Assembly (NCBI RefSeq): GCF_017353185.1
Contig: NZ_JAFMYV010000013.1
Location: 124,001 to 188,000, forward strand
From: Fibrella rubiginis
GTDB taxonomy: Bacteria > Bacteroidota > Bacteroidia > Cytophagales > Spirosomataceae
Direction: 5' to 3'
DNA length: 64,000 nt
This document shows, one piece after another, positions 28,512 through 36,915 of this stretch. Every line of letters starts with the position of its first letter. Positions within the stretch are counted from its first letter, which is position 1. The notes below the pieces were generated by a model. That model made no database searches and was not told the DNA's origin. It saw only the letters and a program-made list of their open reading frames with translations. Position numbers and translations under genes: made by a program.

Positions 28512-31500
28512 ATGTATTCACTCATTCGCTCGGCCCTTACCCGGCCCATCACGGTCGTCGTCGGTATTCTGGCTATTCTGTTTTTCTCGGTCGTCGCCGT
28601 CCGCAACATCGCCGTCGATATTTTTCCAGCTATCGACACGCCCGCGATCTACGTAGCCGAACCCTACGGCGGCCTTTCGCCCGATCAGCTCGACGGGTTC
28701 ATCGCCAATCAGTTTCAGAATAATTTCCTGTTCGTATCGGGGGTTCGCAAAATCGAAACCAAGAGCATTCAGGGCCTGACCCTAATCAAGCTGTCGTTCT
28801 ATCCCGGCACCAACATGGCCCAGGCGGCTGCGGAAGTAGCCACGCAGGTCTCCCGCGCCACGGCGTTTATGCCCCAGGGAACGCTGCCGCCCCAGGTGGT
28901 CCGGTTCGATGCCAGTTCGCTGCCCGTGGGTCAATTGGTGCTGGAAAGCGACAAAAGCAGCCTGACCGAGCTACAAGATTTTGCCTCGGCCCGGCTCCGC
29001 CCCCTGTTCACCAGCATCCCCGGCGTTACCTCTACCGCCCCGTTCGGTGGCAACATCCGCTCCATCGTCGTCAACGCCGACCCCCAGCGGATGCGGAGCT
29101 ACAACCTCACACCCGACGATATCGTGACCGCCATCGTCAACAACAACCAGCCCTCGGCAGCGGGCAACATCAAGATGGGGCAGCTCTCCTACATGGCTCC
29201 GGTGAATTCGCTGCTGAAAACGCCCGCCGATTTTCTGGACGTACCTATCCGCACCGGCGCGGGGCCGAACGTGTACGTGCGCGACATCGGTACGGTGCAG
29301 GACGGGGCCGACATCACGACGGGCTACGCGGTCATCAACGGCAAGCGGGCGGTCTATATGCCGGTCATTAAAAAAACCAGTGCCTCCACGCTCGACGTGG
29401 TCAACAGCGTCAAGGCGAAACTGCCGGAACTACGTGCGTTACTGCCCGACGACGTGAAGCTCACCTACGCCTTCGATCAGTCGGTATACGTGACCAATTC
29501 GTTAACCAACCTGACCACCGAGGGCATCCTAGGCGCGTTGCTGACGGGCCTGATGGTGCTGCTGTTCCTGCGCGACTGGCGGAGTGTAATCATCGTGGTG
29601 CTGACCATCCCCCTCTCCATCCTGACGGCGGTGATTCTGCTCAATCTGGTTGGGCAAACCATCAACATCATGACCCTGTCGGGGCTGGCCTTAGCCATCG
29701 GTGTGCTGGTAGACGAAGCGACGGTAACCATCGAAAACATTCACCAGCACCTGGAAATGGGCAAGCCTAAGTCGTTGGCGATCTGGGATGCCTGCCGCGA
29801 GATCGCCCTGCCTAAGCTGCTGATTCTGTTGAGTATTCTGGCCGTATTTGCCCCGGCTCTGGTGATGGAAGGGGTGCCGAAGGCCATGTTTTTACCCTTG
29901 TCGCTGTCGGTCGGCTTCGCGATGGTGGCTTCGTTTCTGCTGTCGCAAACGTTTGTGCCGGTGCTGGCGAACTGGCTCCTCAAGGCCCACCCGGTCGTTC
30001 ACGGGGCCAATGGGCACGACGACCAGGTTGACCCCACCGAAACGAAAGGGTTTGAGCGGTTCAAGCACCGGCATCAGCAGTGGCTGGGCCAGCTCGTTAG
30101 TCGTCCGAAACGGGTCATTGGGGTCTACTTCGTGGGTACGGTCGGGCTGTCGATGCTTGGCTTCATGCTGATCGGAACCGACATTTTTCCGCTCTCCAAC
30201 TCGCCCCAGTTTCAGCTTCGCATCCGGGAAACAACGGGCACCCGCTTCGAGCAGACCGAAAAAACGCTGGCCGAGGTAACGGACATCATCAACCAGCAGG
30301 TTGGTCCCAAAAACATCGAAATCACGTCGGCGTTTGTGGGGACGCAACCGGCCAGCTACGCCGTCAACTCCATTTTCGTTTTCACCAGCGGCCCCCACGA
30401 AGCCCTGTTGCAGGTGGCGATGACGGAGCATTTTTTGGGCAACGTGCTGGCACTTAAAGACTCGCTGCGCCGGGCTATCGCCCAAAAACGGCCTGATCTG
30501 GCGATTTCGTTTGAACCCATCGAACTTGTTGAGAAAGTAATGAGCGACGGAGCTTCCACGCCGATTCAGATCAATGTGGGTGCCCGGAACCTCCAGCAGG
30601 CCAACGGGTTTGCCCAAAAGCTCATGGATTCGCTGCGGCAGGTGTCCTACCTGCGCGACATCCAGATTGCCCAGCCCCTGCGCTACCCGGTCATGCAACT
30701 CGACATTGACCGGGAGCGGGCGGCTCAGTTTGGCGTTACCAGCCAGGACATTACGCGGTCGATGGTTGCCACGACCTCGTCGAGCCGGTTCACCAACAAA
30801 AACCTGTGGCTCGATCCGGTATCGGGCTTAGGCTATCAGGTACAGGTGCAGGTACCCGAAAACCAGTTGACCCAGGTGCAGGACATGGAGAACATCCCCG
30901 TGAAACCCGGCCAGAGTCGCCCCACGATCATGGACGTGGCAACGGTGTCGCCCAGCTACGTACCCGGCGAAATTGACCGACTGGGGCCGTACCGCCTGGT
31001 CAGCATCACGGCCAACATCCAGAACAAAGACCTGGGTACGGCCACCAACGCCGTTCGGCGGATTATCCAAGAAGCCGGTACACCCCCCAAAGGGGTTGTC
31101 GTCAATCTGGTTGGTCAGAGTCAGCTTCTGGGCGAGACCCTGAGCAGTCTGCAAACGGGGTTGGGGGTTGCCATCGTGGTTATTTTCCTGCTGCTGGCGG
31201 CCAACTTTCAGTCGTTCAAACTGGCGGCTGTCATTTTGGGCATCACCCCCGCCGTGCTGGCGGGGGCGTTGGGGATGCTGCTGCTCAGTGGCGCGACGCT
31301 CAACCTGCAATCGTATATGGGAATCATCATGTCGGTAGGTGTGTCGGTGTCCAACGCCATTTTGCTCATTACCAGTGCCGAAGGGCTTCGCCTGTCGCAC
31401 CACAACGCCCGACGTGCTGCTATCGAAGCGGCAGGCTCCCGCATCCGGCCCATCCTGATGACGAGCATCGCCATGATCGCGGGTATGGTCCCGATGGCCC

Positions 31501-31691
31501 TCGGCCTGGGGGAGGGCGGTGAGCAGGTGGCTCCGCTGGGGCAGGCCGTCATTGGGGGGCTGCTGGCCTCGACCGTTACCTCACTGCTGATTCTGCCCGC
31601 GCTGTTTGCCTGGACGCAGAAAAAAGCCGCTTACCAATCCGTTTCACTCTTTCCCGAACTGGCCGCCGACGTACCTGCCGCCGTTCATTAA
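28512..31691 (+). CDS. RND efflux permease (HAE1/AcrB family), pump B
   Basis: 1059 residues from ATG 28512, chosen because it gives the standard MYSLIRSALTRPI opening just after the TolC stop. Full twelve-TM RND with two porter halves. TM4 reads GVLVDEATVTIENIHQHL: Asp-Glu instead of Asp-Asp. It is clearly paralogous to pump A along its length (for example TSSSRFTxKNLWLD in both). Exports an unknown substrate. It is the second gene of the long plus-strand operon. Confidence 0.94.
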   Translation: MYSLIRSALTRPITVVVGILAILFFSVVAVRNIAVDIFPAIDTPAIYVAEPYGGLSPDQLDGFIANQFQNNFLFVSGVRKIETKSIQGLTLIKLSFYPGTNMAQAAAEVATQVSRATAFMPQGTLPPQVVRFDASSLPVGQLVLESDKSSLTELQDFASARLRPLFTSIPGVTSTAPFGGNIRSIVVNADPQRMRSYNLTPDDIVTAIVNNNQPSAAGNIKMGQLSYMAPVNSLLKTPADFLDVPIRTGAGPNVYVRDIGTVQDGADITTGYAVINGKRAVYMPVIKKTSASTLDVVNSVKAKLPELRALLPDDVKLTYAFDQSVYVTNSLTNLTTEGILGALLTGLMVLLFLRDWRSVIIVVLTIPLSILTAVILLNLVGQTINIMTLSGLALAIGVLVDEATVTIENIHQHLEMGKPKSLAIWDACREIALPKLLILLSILAVFAPALVMEGVPKAMFLPLSLSVGFAMVASFLLSQTFVPVLANWLLKAHPVVHGANGHDDQVDPTETKGFERFKHRHQQWLGQLVSRPKRVIGVYFVGTVGLSMLGFMLIGTDIFPLSNSPQFQLRIRETTGTRFEQTEKTLAEVTDIINQQVGPKNIEITSAFVGTQPASYAVNSIFVFTSGPHEALLQVAMTEHFLGNVLALKDSLRRAIAQKRPDLAISFEPIELVEKVMSDGASTPIQINVGARNLQQANGFAQKLMDSLRQVSYLRDIQIAQPLRYPVMQLDIDRERAAQFGVTSQDITRSMVATTSSSRFTNKNLWLDPVSGLGYQVQVQVPENQLTQVQDMENIPVKPGQSRPTIMDVATVSPSYVPGEIDRLGPYRLVSITANIQNKDLGTATNAVRRIIQEAGTPPKGVVVNLVGQSQLLGETLSSLQTGLGVAIVVIFLLLAANFQSFKLAAVILGITPAVLAGALGMLLLSGATLNLQSYMGIIMSVGVSVSNAILLITSAEGLRLSHHNARRAAIEAAGSRIRPILMTSIAMIAGMVPMALGLGEGGEQVAPLGQAVIGGLLASTVTSLLILPALFAWTQKKAAYQSVSLFPELAADVPAAVH

Positions 31692-31697
31692 TTGCCT

Positions 31698-32855
31698 ATG
31701 AAAACGATTCTGAAAACCTATGGGGCGGTTGCGCTGGGTGGGTTGCTGCTGACGGGCTGCGGGTCAAAGCCAACCGAAACGCAGCAACAACCCACCCCGC
31801 CGACAGTGCCAACGGTCAACACGTTCCCCGTTGACTTTAGCCGCCGGGTAACGACGGTGAGCCTGCCCGGCGATCTGAAGCCCTACGACGAGGCTCAGCT
31901 TTTTGCCAAAGTGAATGCCTACGTCAAGGCCCTCTACGCCGACCGGGGGACGGTGGTCCGAAAAGGGCAGCGGCTGGCCCTGCTGGAAGCCCCCGAACTG
32001 GCCGCGCAACTGGCCCGCGCCCGCTCGCAGGGGCAGGTAGCCCGCGCCAACTACGTAACGGCCAAAACAAACTTCGAGCGGCTGGAGCGTACCAGTCAGG
32101 CCGATGCCGGTACCATCTCGCTCAACGACCTGGACCGGGCGCGGGGGGCTATGCAGGCGGCTGAGGCCACCTTGCAGGCCACTCAATCCGAGATTCAGGC
32201 CGCCCAGCAACTCAATCAGTACTTGGTCGTGACGGCTCCGTTCGATGGGGTCATCAGCACCCGCAACGTATCGGTGGGCGCACTGGTCGGAGCCGGGGGC
32301 GGCACGGGCGGCAAACCCCTGTTCGAGTTGGAGAACGGTCGGCGGCTGCGGTTGGTCGTAGCAATCCCGGAGAAGTATACGGGGCAGTTGATTGCCCCCC
32401 GCACCCGCGTTCCGTTCACGGTGCAGGCGTATCCGGGCGAAACGTTCACGGCCATTTTCAAGCGAAAAGCCGGGGCCATGCAGAACGATACGCGGGCCGA
32501 ACTGATCGAGATGGATGTCGATAACGCCGACAATCGCCTTCAATCGGGCATGTATGCTAACATTGCGTTTGCCATGCAGCCCCGGCAGGCCACCGCTGCC
32601 GTACCCGTAACCGGCGTAGTAAACCGGGCGAGTCAGGCATTTGTAGTCCGGGTGGCCGGGGGGCGCGCGGAGTGGGTGGCCGTTAGCCGGGGGCGGCTGC
32701 TGACCAACGATTCTGTGGAGATTTTTGGCCCCATTCAGGCAGGCGACCGGCTGGTGGCCCGGCCTACGGAGCAACTTAAAGATGGGCAACCGGTGCGGGT
32801 AGTGGCAACAGACGGCGCACCGAAAGGCAAACAGGTAGCCGCCGTTCGACCCTGA
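31698..32855 (+). CDS. RND adaptor lipoprotein, pump B
   Basis: About 385 residues from ATG 31698, 6 bp after the RND stop. Lipobox LLLTGC with Cys21, a Pro/Thr/Gln linker, lipoyl half KVNAYVKALYADRGTVVRKG, hairpin, second half APFDGVISTRNVSVGALVG, then beta-barrel and proximal domains. Third gene of the pump, followed after 25 bp by a thioredoxin gene on the same strand. Confidence 0.92.
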   Translation: MKTILKTYGAVALGGLLLTGCGSKPTETQQQPTPPTVPTVNTFPVDFSRRVTTVSLPGDLKPYDEAQLFAKVNAYVKALYADRGTVVRKGQRLALLEAPELAAQLARARSQGQVARANYVTAKTNFERLERTSQADAGTISLNDLDRARGAMQAAEATLQATQSEIQAAQQLNQYLVVTAPFDGVISTRNVSVGALVGAGGGTGGKPLFELENGRRLRLVVAIPEKYTGQLIAPRTRVPFTVQAYPGETFTAIFKRKAGAMQNDTRAELIEMDVDNADNRLQSGMYANIAFAMQPRQATAAVPVTGVVNRASQAFVVRVAGGRAEWVAVSRGRLLTNDSVEIFGPIQAGDRLVARPTEQLKDGQPVRVVATDGAPKGKQVAAVRP

Positions 32856-32880
32856 TTCAGTCTTTTAAACAAACGATATC

Positions 32881-33495
32881 ATGAACGCAACAACCAAAAA
32901 ACAAACCAACTGGGTTGGGTACGTCGGCTTCGCAGCCCTGATCCTGGTCTTATTTTTCACCGACCTGGGTACGTCCATTCGCGGGGGTATCCAGCAATTA
33001 CTGCTGAAAACCGGCCTCAAGGATGCCCCGACCACCGCTACGTCGGCACCCGTGGGCGCGCAGCAACCGAACGCTGATTACCCGCATCAACTGACGCTGA
33101 ACACGCTCGATGGCAAGCCGGTGGCATTGAGTTCGCTGAAGGGGAAGGTCGTCTTTCTGAACCAGTGGGCGACCTGGTGCCCGCCCTGCCGGGCCGAAAT
33201 GCCCGCCATTGAGAAACTGTATGGGTCGGTCGATAAAAATAAGGTGGCTTTCGTGATGCTGTCGCTCGATGACGCCCCCCAAAAGGCCGTGCGGTTTGTT
33301 CAGGAGAAAGGCTTTACGTTTCCGGTGTACGTACCGGCAGGCCCCATGCCCGACGCGTTTGCCTCGCAGGCGATCCCGACGACGCTGATTTTAGGCCCCG
33401 ACGGGCAGATTGCCCAGCGCATCGAAGGCATGGCGAATTACGACACGGACGAGTTCCGGCAGTACCTGACCTCGCTCTACACGGCCACCAAATGA
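32881..33495 (+). CDS. TlpA/ResA-like membrane-anchored thioredoxin
   Basis: 204 residues: an N-terminal TM anchor (WVGYVGFAALILVLFFTDLG), a periplasmic linker and a thioredoxin fold with active site WATWCPPC (Cys100, Cys103) and the cis-Pro loop SQAIPTTLI. Such proteins reduce disulfides in the periplasm, for example in cytochrome c or sulfur-oxidation pathways (SoxW-like). Here it links the pump genes to the sulfur genes that follow. Confidence 0.92.
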   Translation: MNATTKKQTNWVGYVGFAALILVLFFTDLGTSIRGGIQQLLLKTGLKDAPTTATSAPVGAQQPNADYPHQLTLNTLDGKPVALSSLKGKVVFLNQWATWCPPCRAEMPAIEKLYGSVDKNKVAFVMLSLDDAPQKAVRFVQEKGFTFPVYVPAGPMPDAFASQAIPTTLILGPDGQIAQRIEGMANYDTDEFRQYLTSLYTATK

Positions 33496-33517
33496 CACCG
33501 CTAAACCACACGACGAG

Positions 33518-34978
33518 ATGACCAATTCACCCAAAAAACAAAGCCAACTGCTGCTGATGCAGCTCAACGACGTGCATGGGTACGTGGACCTGCACACCGA
33601 CTGGTTCTGGGAACAGGGCCGGACGGTCTATCGCCCGGCGGGTGGGTACGCCCGATTGGCGACGTTGATCGAGGCCCGTCGACGGCAGTATCCCGATGCT
33701 ACAGTGCTGCTCGACGGGGGCGACACGTTCCACGGCACGTACCCGGTTATTCAGACGAAGGGCGAGTTGCTGGTGCCGATCCTGAACCAGTTGGGCTTCG
33801 ATGCGATGACCGTCCATTGGGATTTTGCCTACGGCCCCAAACGCCTGATCGAGTTAGCCGACGCGCTAACGTACCCCGTGTTAGCCACCAATGTATTCCA
33901 CAAGGACTCAAACGAGCCGGTTTTCCCAGCCTACCGGGTGCTCGACCGGGGCGGGGTCCGAATTGGCGTGATTGGCATCGCCTGCAACATTGTCGATACG
34001 ATGATGCCGCCCCATTTCAGCGAGGGCATCCGGTTCACGCTGGGGCGCGACGAACTGGCCCCGGTGATCGAGACGCTCCGCCACGATGAACAGGTCGATC
34101 TGGTCGTTCTGCTGTCCCACCTCGGCCTGCCGCAGACCCACAAACTGCTCACGGAAGTACCGGGTGTCGACGTATGTCTGTGCGCCCATACCCACGACCG
34201 CATCACCCAGCCCCTGCATCCCAACGGCACGATCCTGATCGAGTCGGGCTGTCACGGCGTGTTCCTGGGGGAACTGCTGCTGACGCTCGAAAACGGGCGC
34301 ATCGTGGACTACCAACACCAGTTGACCGAGGTGGCAGAGTCGGTAGAACCCAACCCGGCCATGCAGTTGCAGATCGACCGGGCCATGACGCCCTACCGCG
34401 ACGAACTGGCGCGGGTCGTTGGGGAAACTACCCTGCCGCTCGACCGGAGCACCTGCCTGGAATCGACGATGGACAACCTGCTGCTCGCGTCTATTCAGGA
34501 GGCAACCGGGGCGGAGGTGGTCTTTTCCAACGGCTGGCGGTACGGTGCCCCCATCCCCGCCGGGCCAATCACGCTGGGCCACCTCTACAACATCATCCCG
34601 ATGAACCCGCCCATCTCTACCGTCGATCTGACGGGACGCGAGATCAACGACATGCTGGAGATGAACCTGGAGCGGACGTTTTCGGGCGATGCCTACGAGC
34701 AGGCGGGCGGCTACGTGAAGCGCGTGGCTGGGCTAACTGCTTTTGTGAAGATGGAAAACCCGAAAGGGGCGCGCATCCTGGGGCTTTTCGTGGGGGATCA
34801 ACCCGTTGAACCCGACCGTAGCTACCGAGCGGCTTTCGTGACCGTGCAGGGCGTTCCTCCCAAACTGGGTACGAACCGGCAGGACACCGACACCCACGCT
34901 GTGGCTGCGATGGTAGCCTATCTGAAACACCATTCGCCGATCAGCCTGTCTCCGACGGGTACGTTTATTCCTGTTTAA
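33518..34978 (+). CDS. SoxB-like metallophosphatase/5'-nucleotidase family protein
   Basis: 486 residues of the UshA/SoxB family: an N-terminal di-metal phosphoesterase with Asp18/His20 (QLNDVHG), Asp66/Asp69 (LLDGGDTFHG), His201 (LLSHLG) and His224/His226 (CAHTHD), then a C-terminal nucleotidase domain (GGYVKRVAGL). The fourth motif reads MTVHWDFAYG, as in SoxB thiosulfohydrolases (GHWEFTYG), not the GNHE of nucleotidases. It lacks a signal peptide, so it looks cytoplasmic, unlike classical SoxB. Together with the next genes a role in hydrolysing a sulfur-bound intermediate is plausible; nucleotide hydrolysis remains possible. Confidence 0.85.
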   Translation: MTNSPKKQSQLLLMQLNDVHGYVDLHTDWFWEQGRTVYRPAGGYARLATLIEARRRQYPDATVLLDGGDTFHGTYPVIQTKGELLVPILNQLGFDAMTVHWDFAYGPKRLIELADALTYPVLATNVFHKDSNEPVFPAYRVLDRGGVRIGVIGIACNIVDTMMPPHFSEGIRFTLGRDELAPVIETLRHDEQVDLVVLLSHLGLPQTHKLLTEVPGVDVCLCAHTHDRITQPLHPNGTILIESGCHGVFLGELLLTLENGRIVDYQHQLTEVAESVEPNPAMQLQIDRAMTPYRDELARVVGETTLPLDRSTCLESTMDNLLLASIQEATGAEVVFSNGWRYGAPIPAGPITLGHLYNIIPMNPPISTVDLTGREINDMLEMNLERTFSGDAYEQAGGYVKRVAGLTAFVKMENPKGARILGLFVGDQPVEPDRSYRAAFVTVQGVPPKLGTNRQDTDTHAVAAMVAYLKHHSPISLSPTGTFIPV

Positions 34979-34997
34979 CGCATTAACTATCAACGGT

Positions 34998-36407
34998 ATG
35001 GCACTCGTATTGGAACAAATCGTCAGCGAAGGGCTGGCGCAACTAAGTTATATGGTCGGCGACGACAAAGCCGGTCTGGTGGCCGTAATCGACCCGCGCC
35101 GGGATGTGGAGACGTACCTGACCCGCGCCCGCGAACTGGGGGTACGTATCTCGGCCATCATCGAAACCCACATCCACGCCGATTTCGTGTCGGGGGCGCA
35201 CGAGCTACAGGCCCGCACCGGGGCCACGATCTACGGGGGCATCAGCGAAGCCTACCAGTTCGAGCTAACCCAGATGCCTGACAGCGAGGCCATTGCGCTG
35301 GGTAACGTCACGATCCGCGCGCTGCACACGCCGGGCCACACCCCCGAACACATCTCGCTACTGCTTTTCGACAAAAAGCAGGGCGATGATCCCATTGCCG
35401 TTTTTACGGGCGACACGCTCTTCAATCAGGATGCCGGTCGGCCCGATCTGCTGGGCGAGGCCGAAACCCGGCAACTGGCCGACGCGCTCTACCACTCCCT
35501 CTACGAAACGCTGTTGCCGCTGGGCGACCACGTCGAGGTGTATCCGGGTCACGGGGCGGGGTCGGCCTGTGGCAAATCCATCGGCGACCGGCGACAAAGT
35601 ACCATCGGTAACGAGCGGCTCCACAGTCCCGTTTTTCAGCACCCCGACAAAGCCGATTTTGTACGCTGGCTGCTCGACGCGATGCCCGAACCACCCCGGC
35701 ATTACCCGATTTTGAAGAAACTGAATGCGGTGGGTGCTCCCCTGATCGGTCAGCCGCCCGTTATCCCGCCCCTGCCGCCCAAAGCGTTCAATGAGCAGAG
35801 GCAGCAGGTTGACGGCGTGGTGGTGCTGGATGCGCGGTCGATTCTGGCGTTTGGGGGCGGACACATCCCCGGCGCGCTCAACGTCGCCCTGCTGGCCGAA
35901 TTCCCGACCTGGGTCGGCTGGATGATCGACCGGGAAGCCCCGATGCTGCTCGTGGTGGAAAGCGAACGGGATATTACCCTGGCGAGCGAGCACCTGTTCC
36001 GGGTCGGCTGCGACCAAGTGGTGGGTTACCTGCATCAGGGCATGACAAGCTGGCAAAATGCGGCCCTGCCCCTACAGGCAATCGGCGAATGGACGGTGCA
36101 AACACTGCACGAACACCTGAACGATTCCGACCTGACGATTCTCGACGTGCGGAGCGACCAAGAACGAAGCGAGGGCTACGTACCCCACTCGCAACACCGG
36201 TACGTGGCGCACCTGCGGGAGAACCTGACCGGCCTGGACCCCACCCGGCCCACGGTGGTGTATTGCGGGTCGGGCTACCGGGCTTCCATCGCGGCCAGTA
36301 TCCTGCAACAGAACGGTTTCACCAGCGTCACCAACGTACCCGGCTCCTGGACGGCTTGGCAGGCAGCCAAACTACCCGTGGAAAAACCAGCCTCATTGAA
36401 CCAATAA
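34998..36407 (+). CDS. Persulfide dioxygenase (ETHE1-like) fused to two rhodanese domains
   Basis: 469 residues. Metallo-beta-lactamase fold with iron ligands His58, His60 and Asp62 (THIHADF), His114 (TPGHTPEH), Asp139 (FTGDTLF) and His185 (YPGHGAGSACG), which oxidises glutathione or other persulfides to sulfite. Then two rhodanese domains: the first (about 273-362) has no Cys in its active loop (LLVVESERD) and is probably structural; the second (about 375-460) has VVYCGSGYRAS with the catalytic Cys. MBL-rhodanese fusions of this type handle sulfane sulfur. It is cytoplasmic and lies 19 bp after the SoxB-like gene. Confidence 0.92.
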   Translation: MALVLEQIVSEGLAQLSYMVGDDKAGLVAVIDPRRDVETYLTRARELGVRISAIIETHIHADFVSGAHELQARTGATIYGGISEAYQFELTQMPDSEAIALGNVTIRALHTPGHTPEHISLLLFDKKQGDDPIAVFTGDTLFNQDAGRPDLLGEAETRQLADALYHSLYETLLPLGDHVEVYPGHGAGSACGKSIGDRRQSTIGNERLHSPVFQHPDKADFVRWLLDAMPEPPRHYPILKKLNAVGAPLIGQPPVIPPLPPKAFNEQRQQVDGVVVLDARSILAFGGGHIPGALNVALLAEFPTWVGWMIDREAPMLLVVESERDITLASEHLFRVGCDQVVGYLHQGMTSWQNAALPLQAIGEWTVQTLHEHLNDSDLTILDVRSDQERSEGYVPHSQHRYVAHLRENLTGLDPTRPTVVYCGSGYRASIAASILQQNGFTSVTNVPGSWTAWQAAKLPVEKPASLNQ

Positions 36408-36442
36408 ACCAACCAGTTAGTGGCACTAACTAACTCAAATAC

Positions 36443-36901
36443 ATGCAAACGAAACACGTTTTAATTGCCCTGTTCCTACTTGGCTCGATGCCAATGGCAC
36501 AGGCTCAAACCCCAACCAACCCTGCCGATTTTCGCGGGGCCAACACCACCAAGTCGGCGTATCAGGTTGTCTACCAACTGAACAATGATGAGGATGGCAA
36601 GATCAAAGCCACACTGAAAAACATCCAGAACGCGCTTGATGATCCCCGCCTGAAGGGCAAGCTCACCGTTGAGCTGGTGGTTCACGGCGCGGGGGTAGCC
36701 CTGTTCCAGAAAGACAAACCCTACGAAGAGCTGGTGAAAAACCTGCAAAACCGAGGGGTGATTCTGGCGATGTGCGAAAACACCCTGCGCGAACGAAAAA
36801 TCAGCAGGGATGCACTCTTTCCGTTCATCAGCTACGTACCCAGCGGCAACGGTGAACTGATTATCCGGCAGCAACAGGGCTGGGCCTATATGCATCCTTA
36901 A
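36443..36901 (+). CDS. Secreted DsrE-family protein
   Basis: 152 residues with a signal peptide ending PMAQAQTP. The DsrE-like fold is seen in YQVVYQLNNDEDGKIKATLK, VELVVHGAGVALF and NRGVILAMCENTLRER, with a single Cys in the position where sulfur-carrier DsrE proteins bind sulfur. A periplasmic location is expected. It may pass or bind sulfane sulfur for the operon; direct evidence is lacking. Confidence 0.85.
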   Translation: MQTKHVLIALFLLGSMPMAQAQTPTNPADFRGANTTKSAYQVVYQLNNDEDGKIKATLKNIQNALDDPRLKGKLTVELVVHGAGVALFQKDKPYEELVKNLQNRGVILAMCENTLRERKISRDALFPFISYVPSGNGELIIRQQQGWAYMHP

Positions 36902-36915
36902 TCACTCGACACCGT

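Noticed and set aside
31764-32789. 341-residue open frame opposite the pump B adaptor
   Set aside because: It is antisense to a clear adaptor gene, with no domain and a composition typical of the complement of GC-rich codons.
33908-34582. 224-residue open frame opposite the SoxB-like gene
   Set aside because: Shadow of a well-supported gene; no start context or family pattern.
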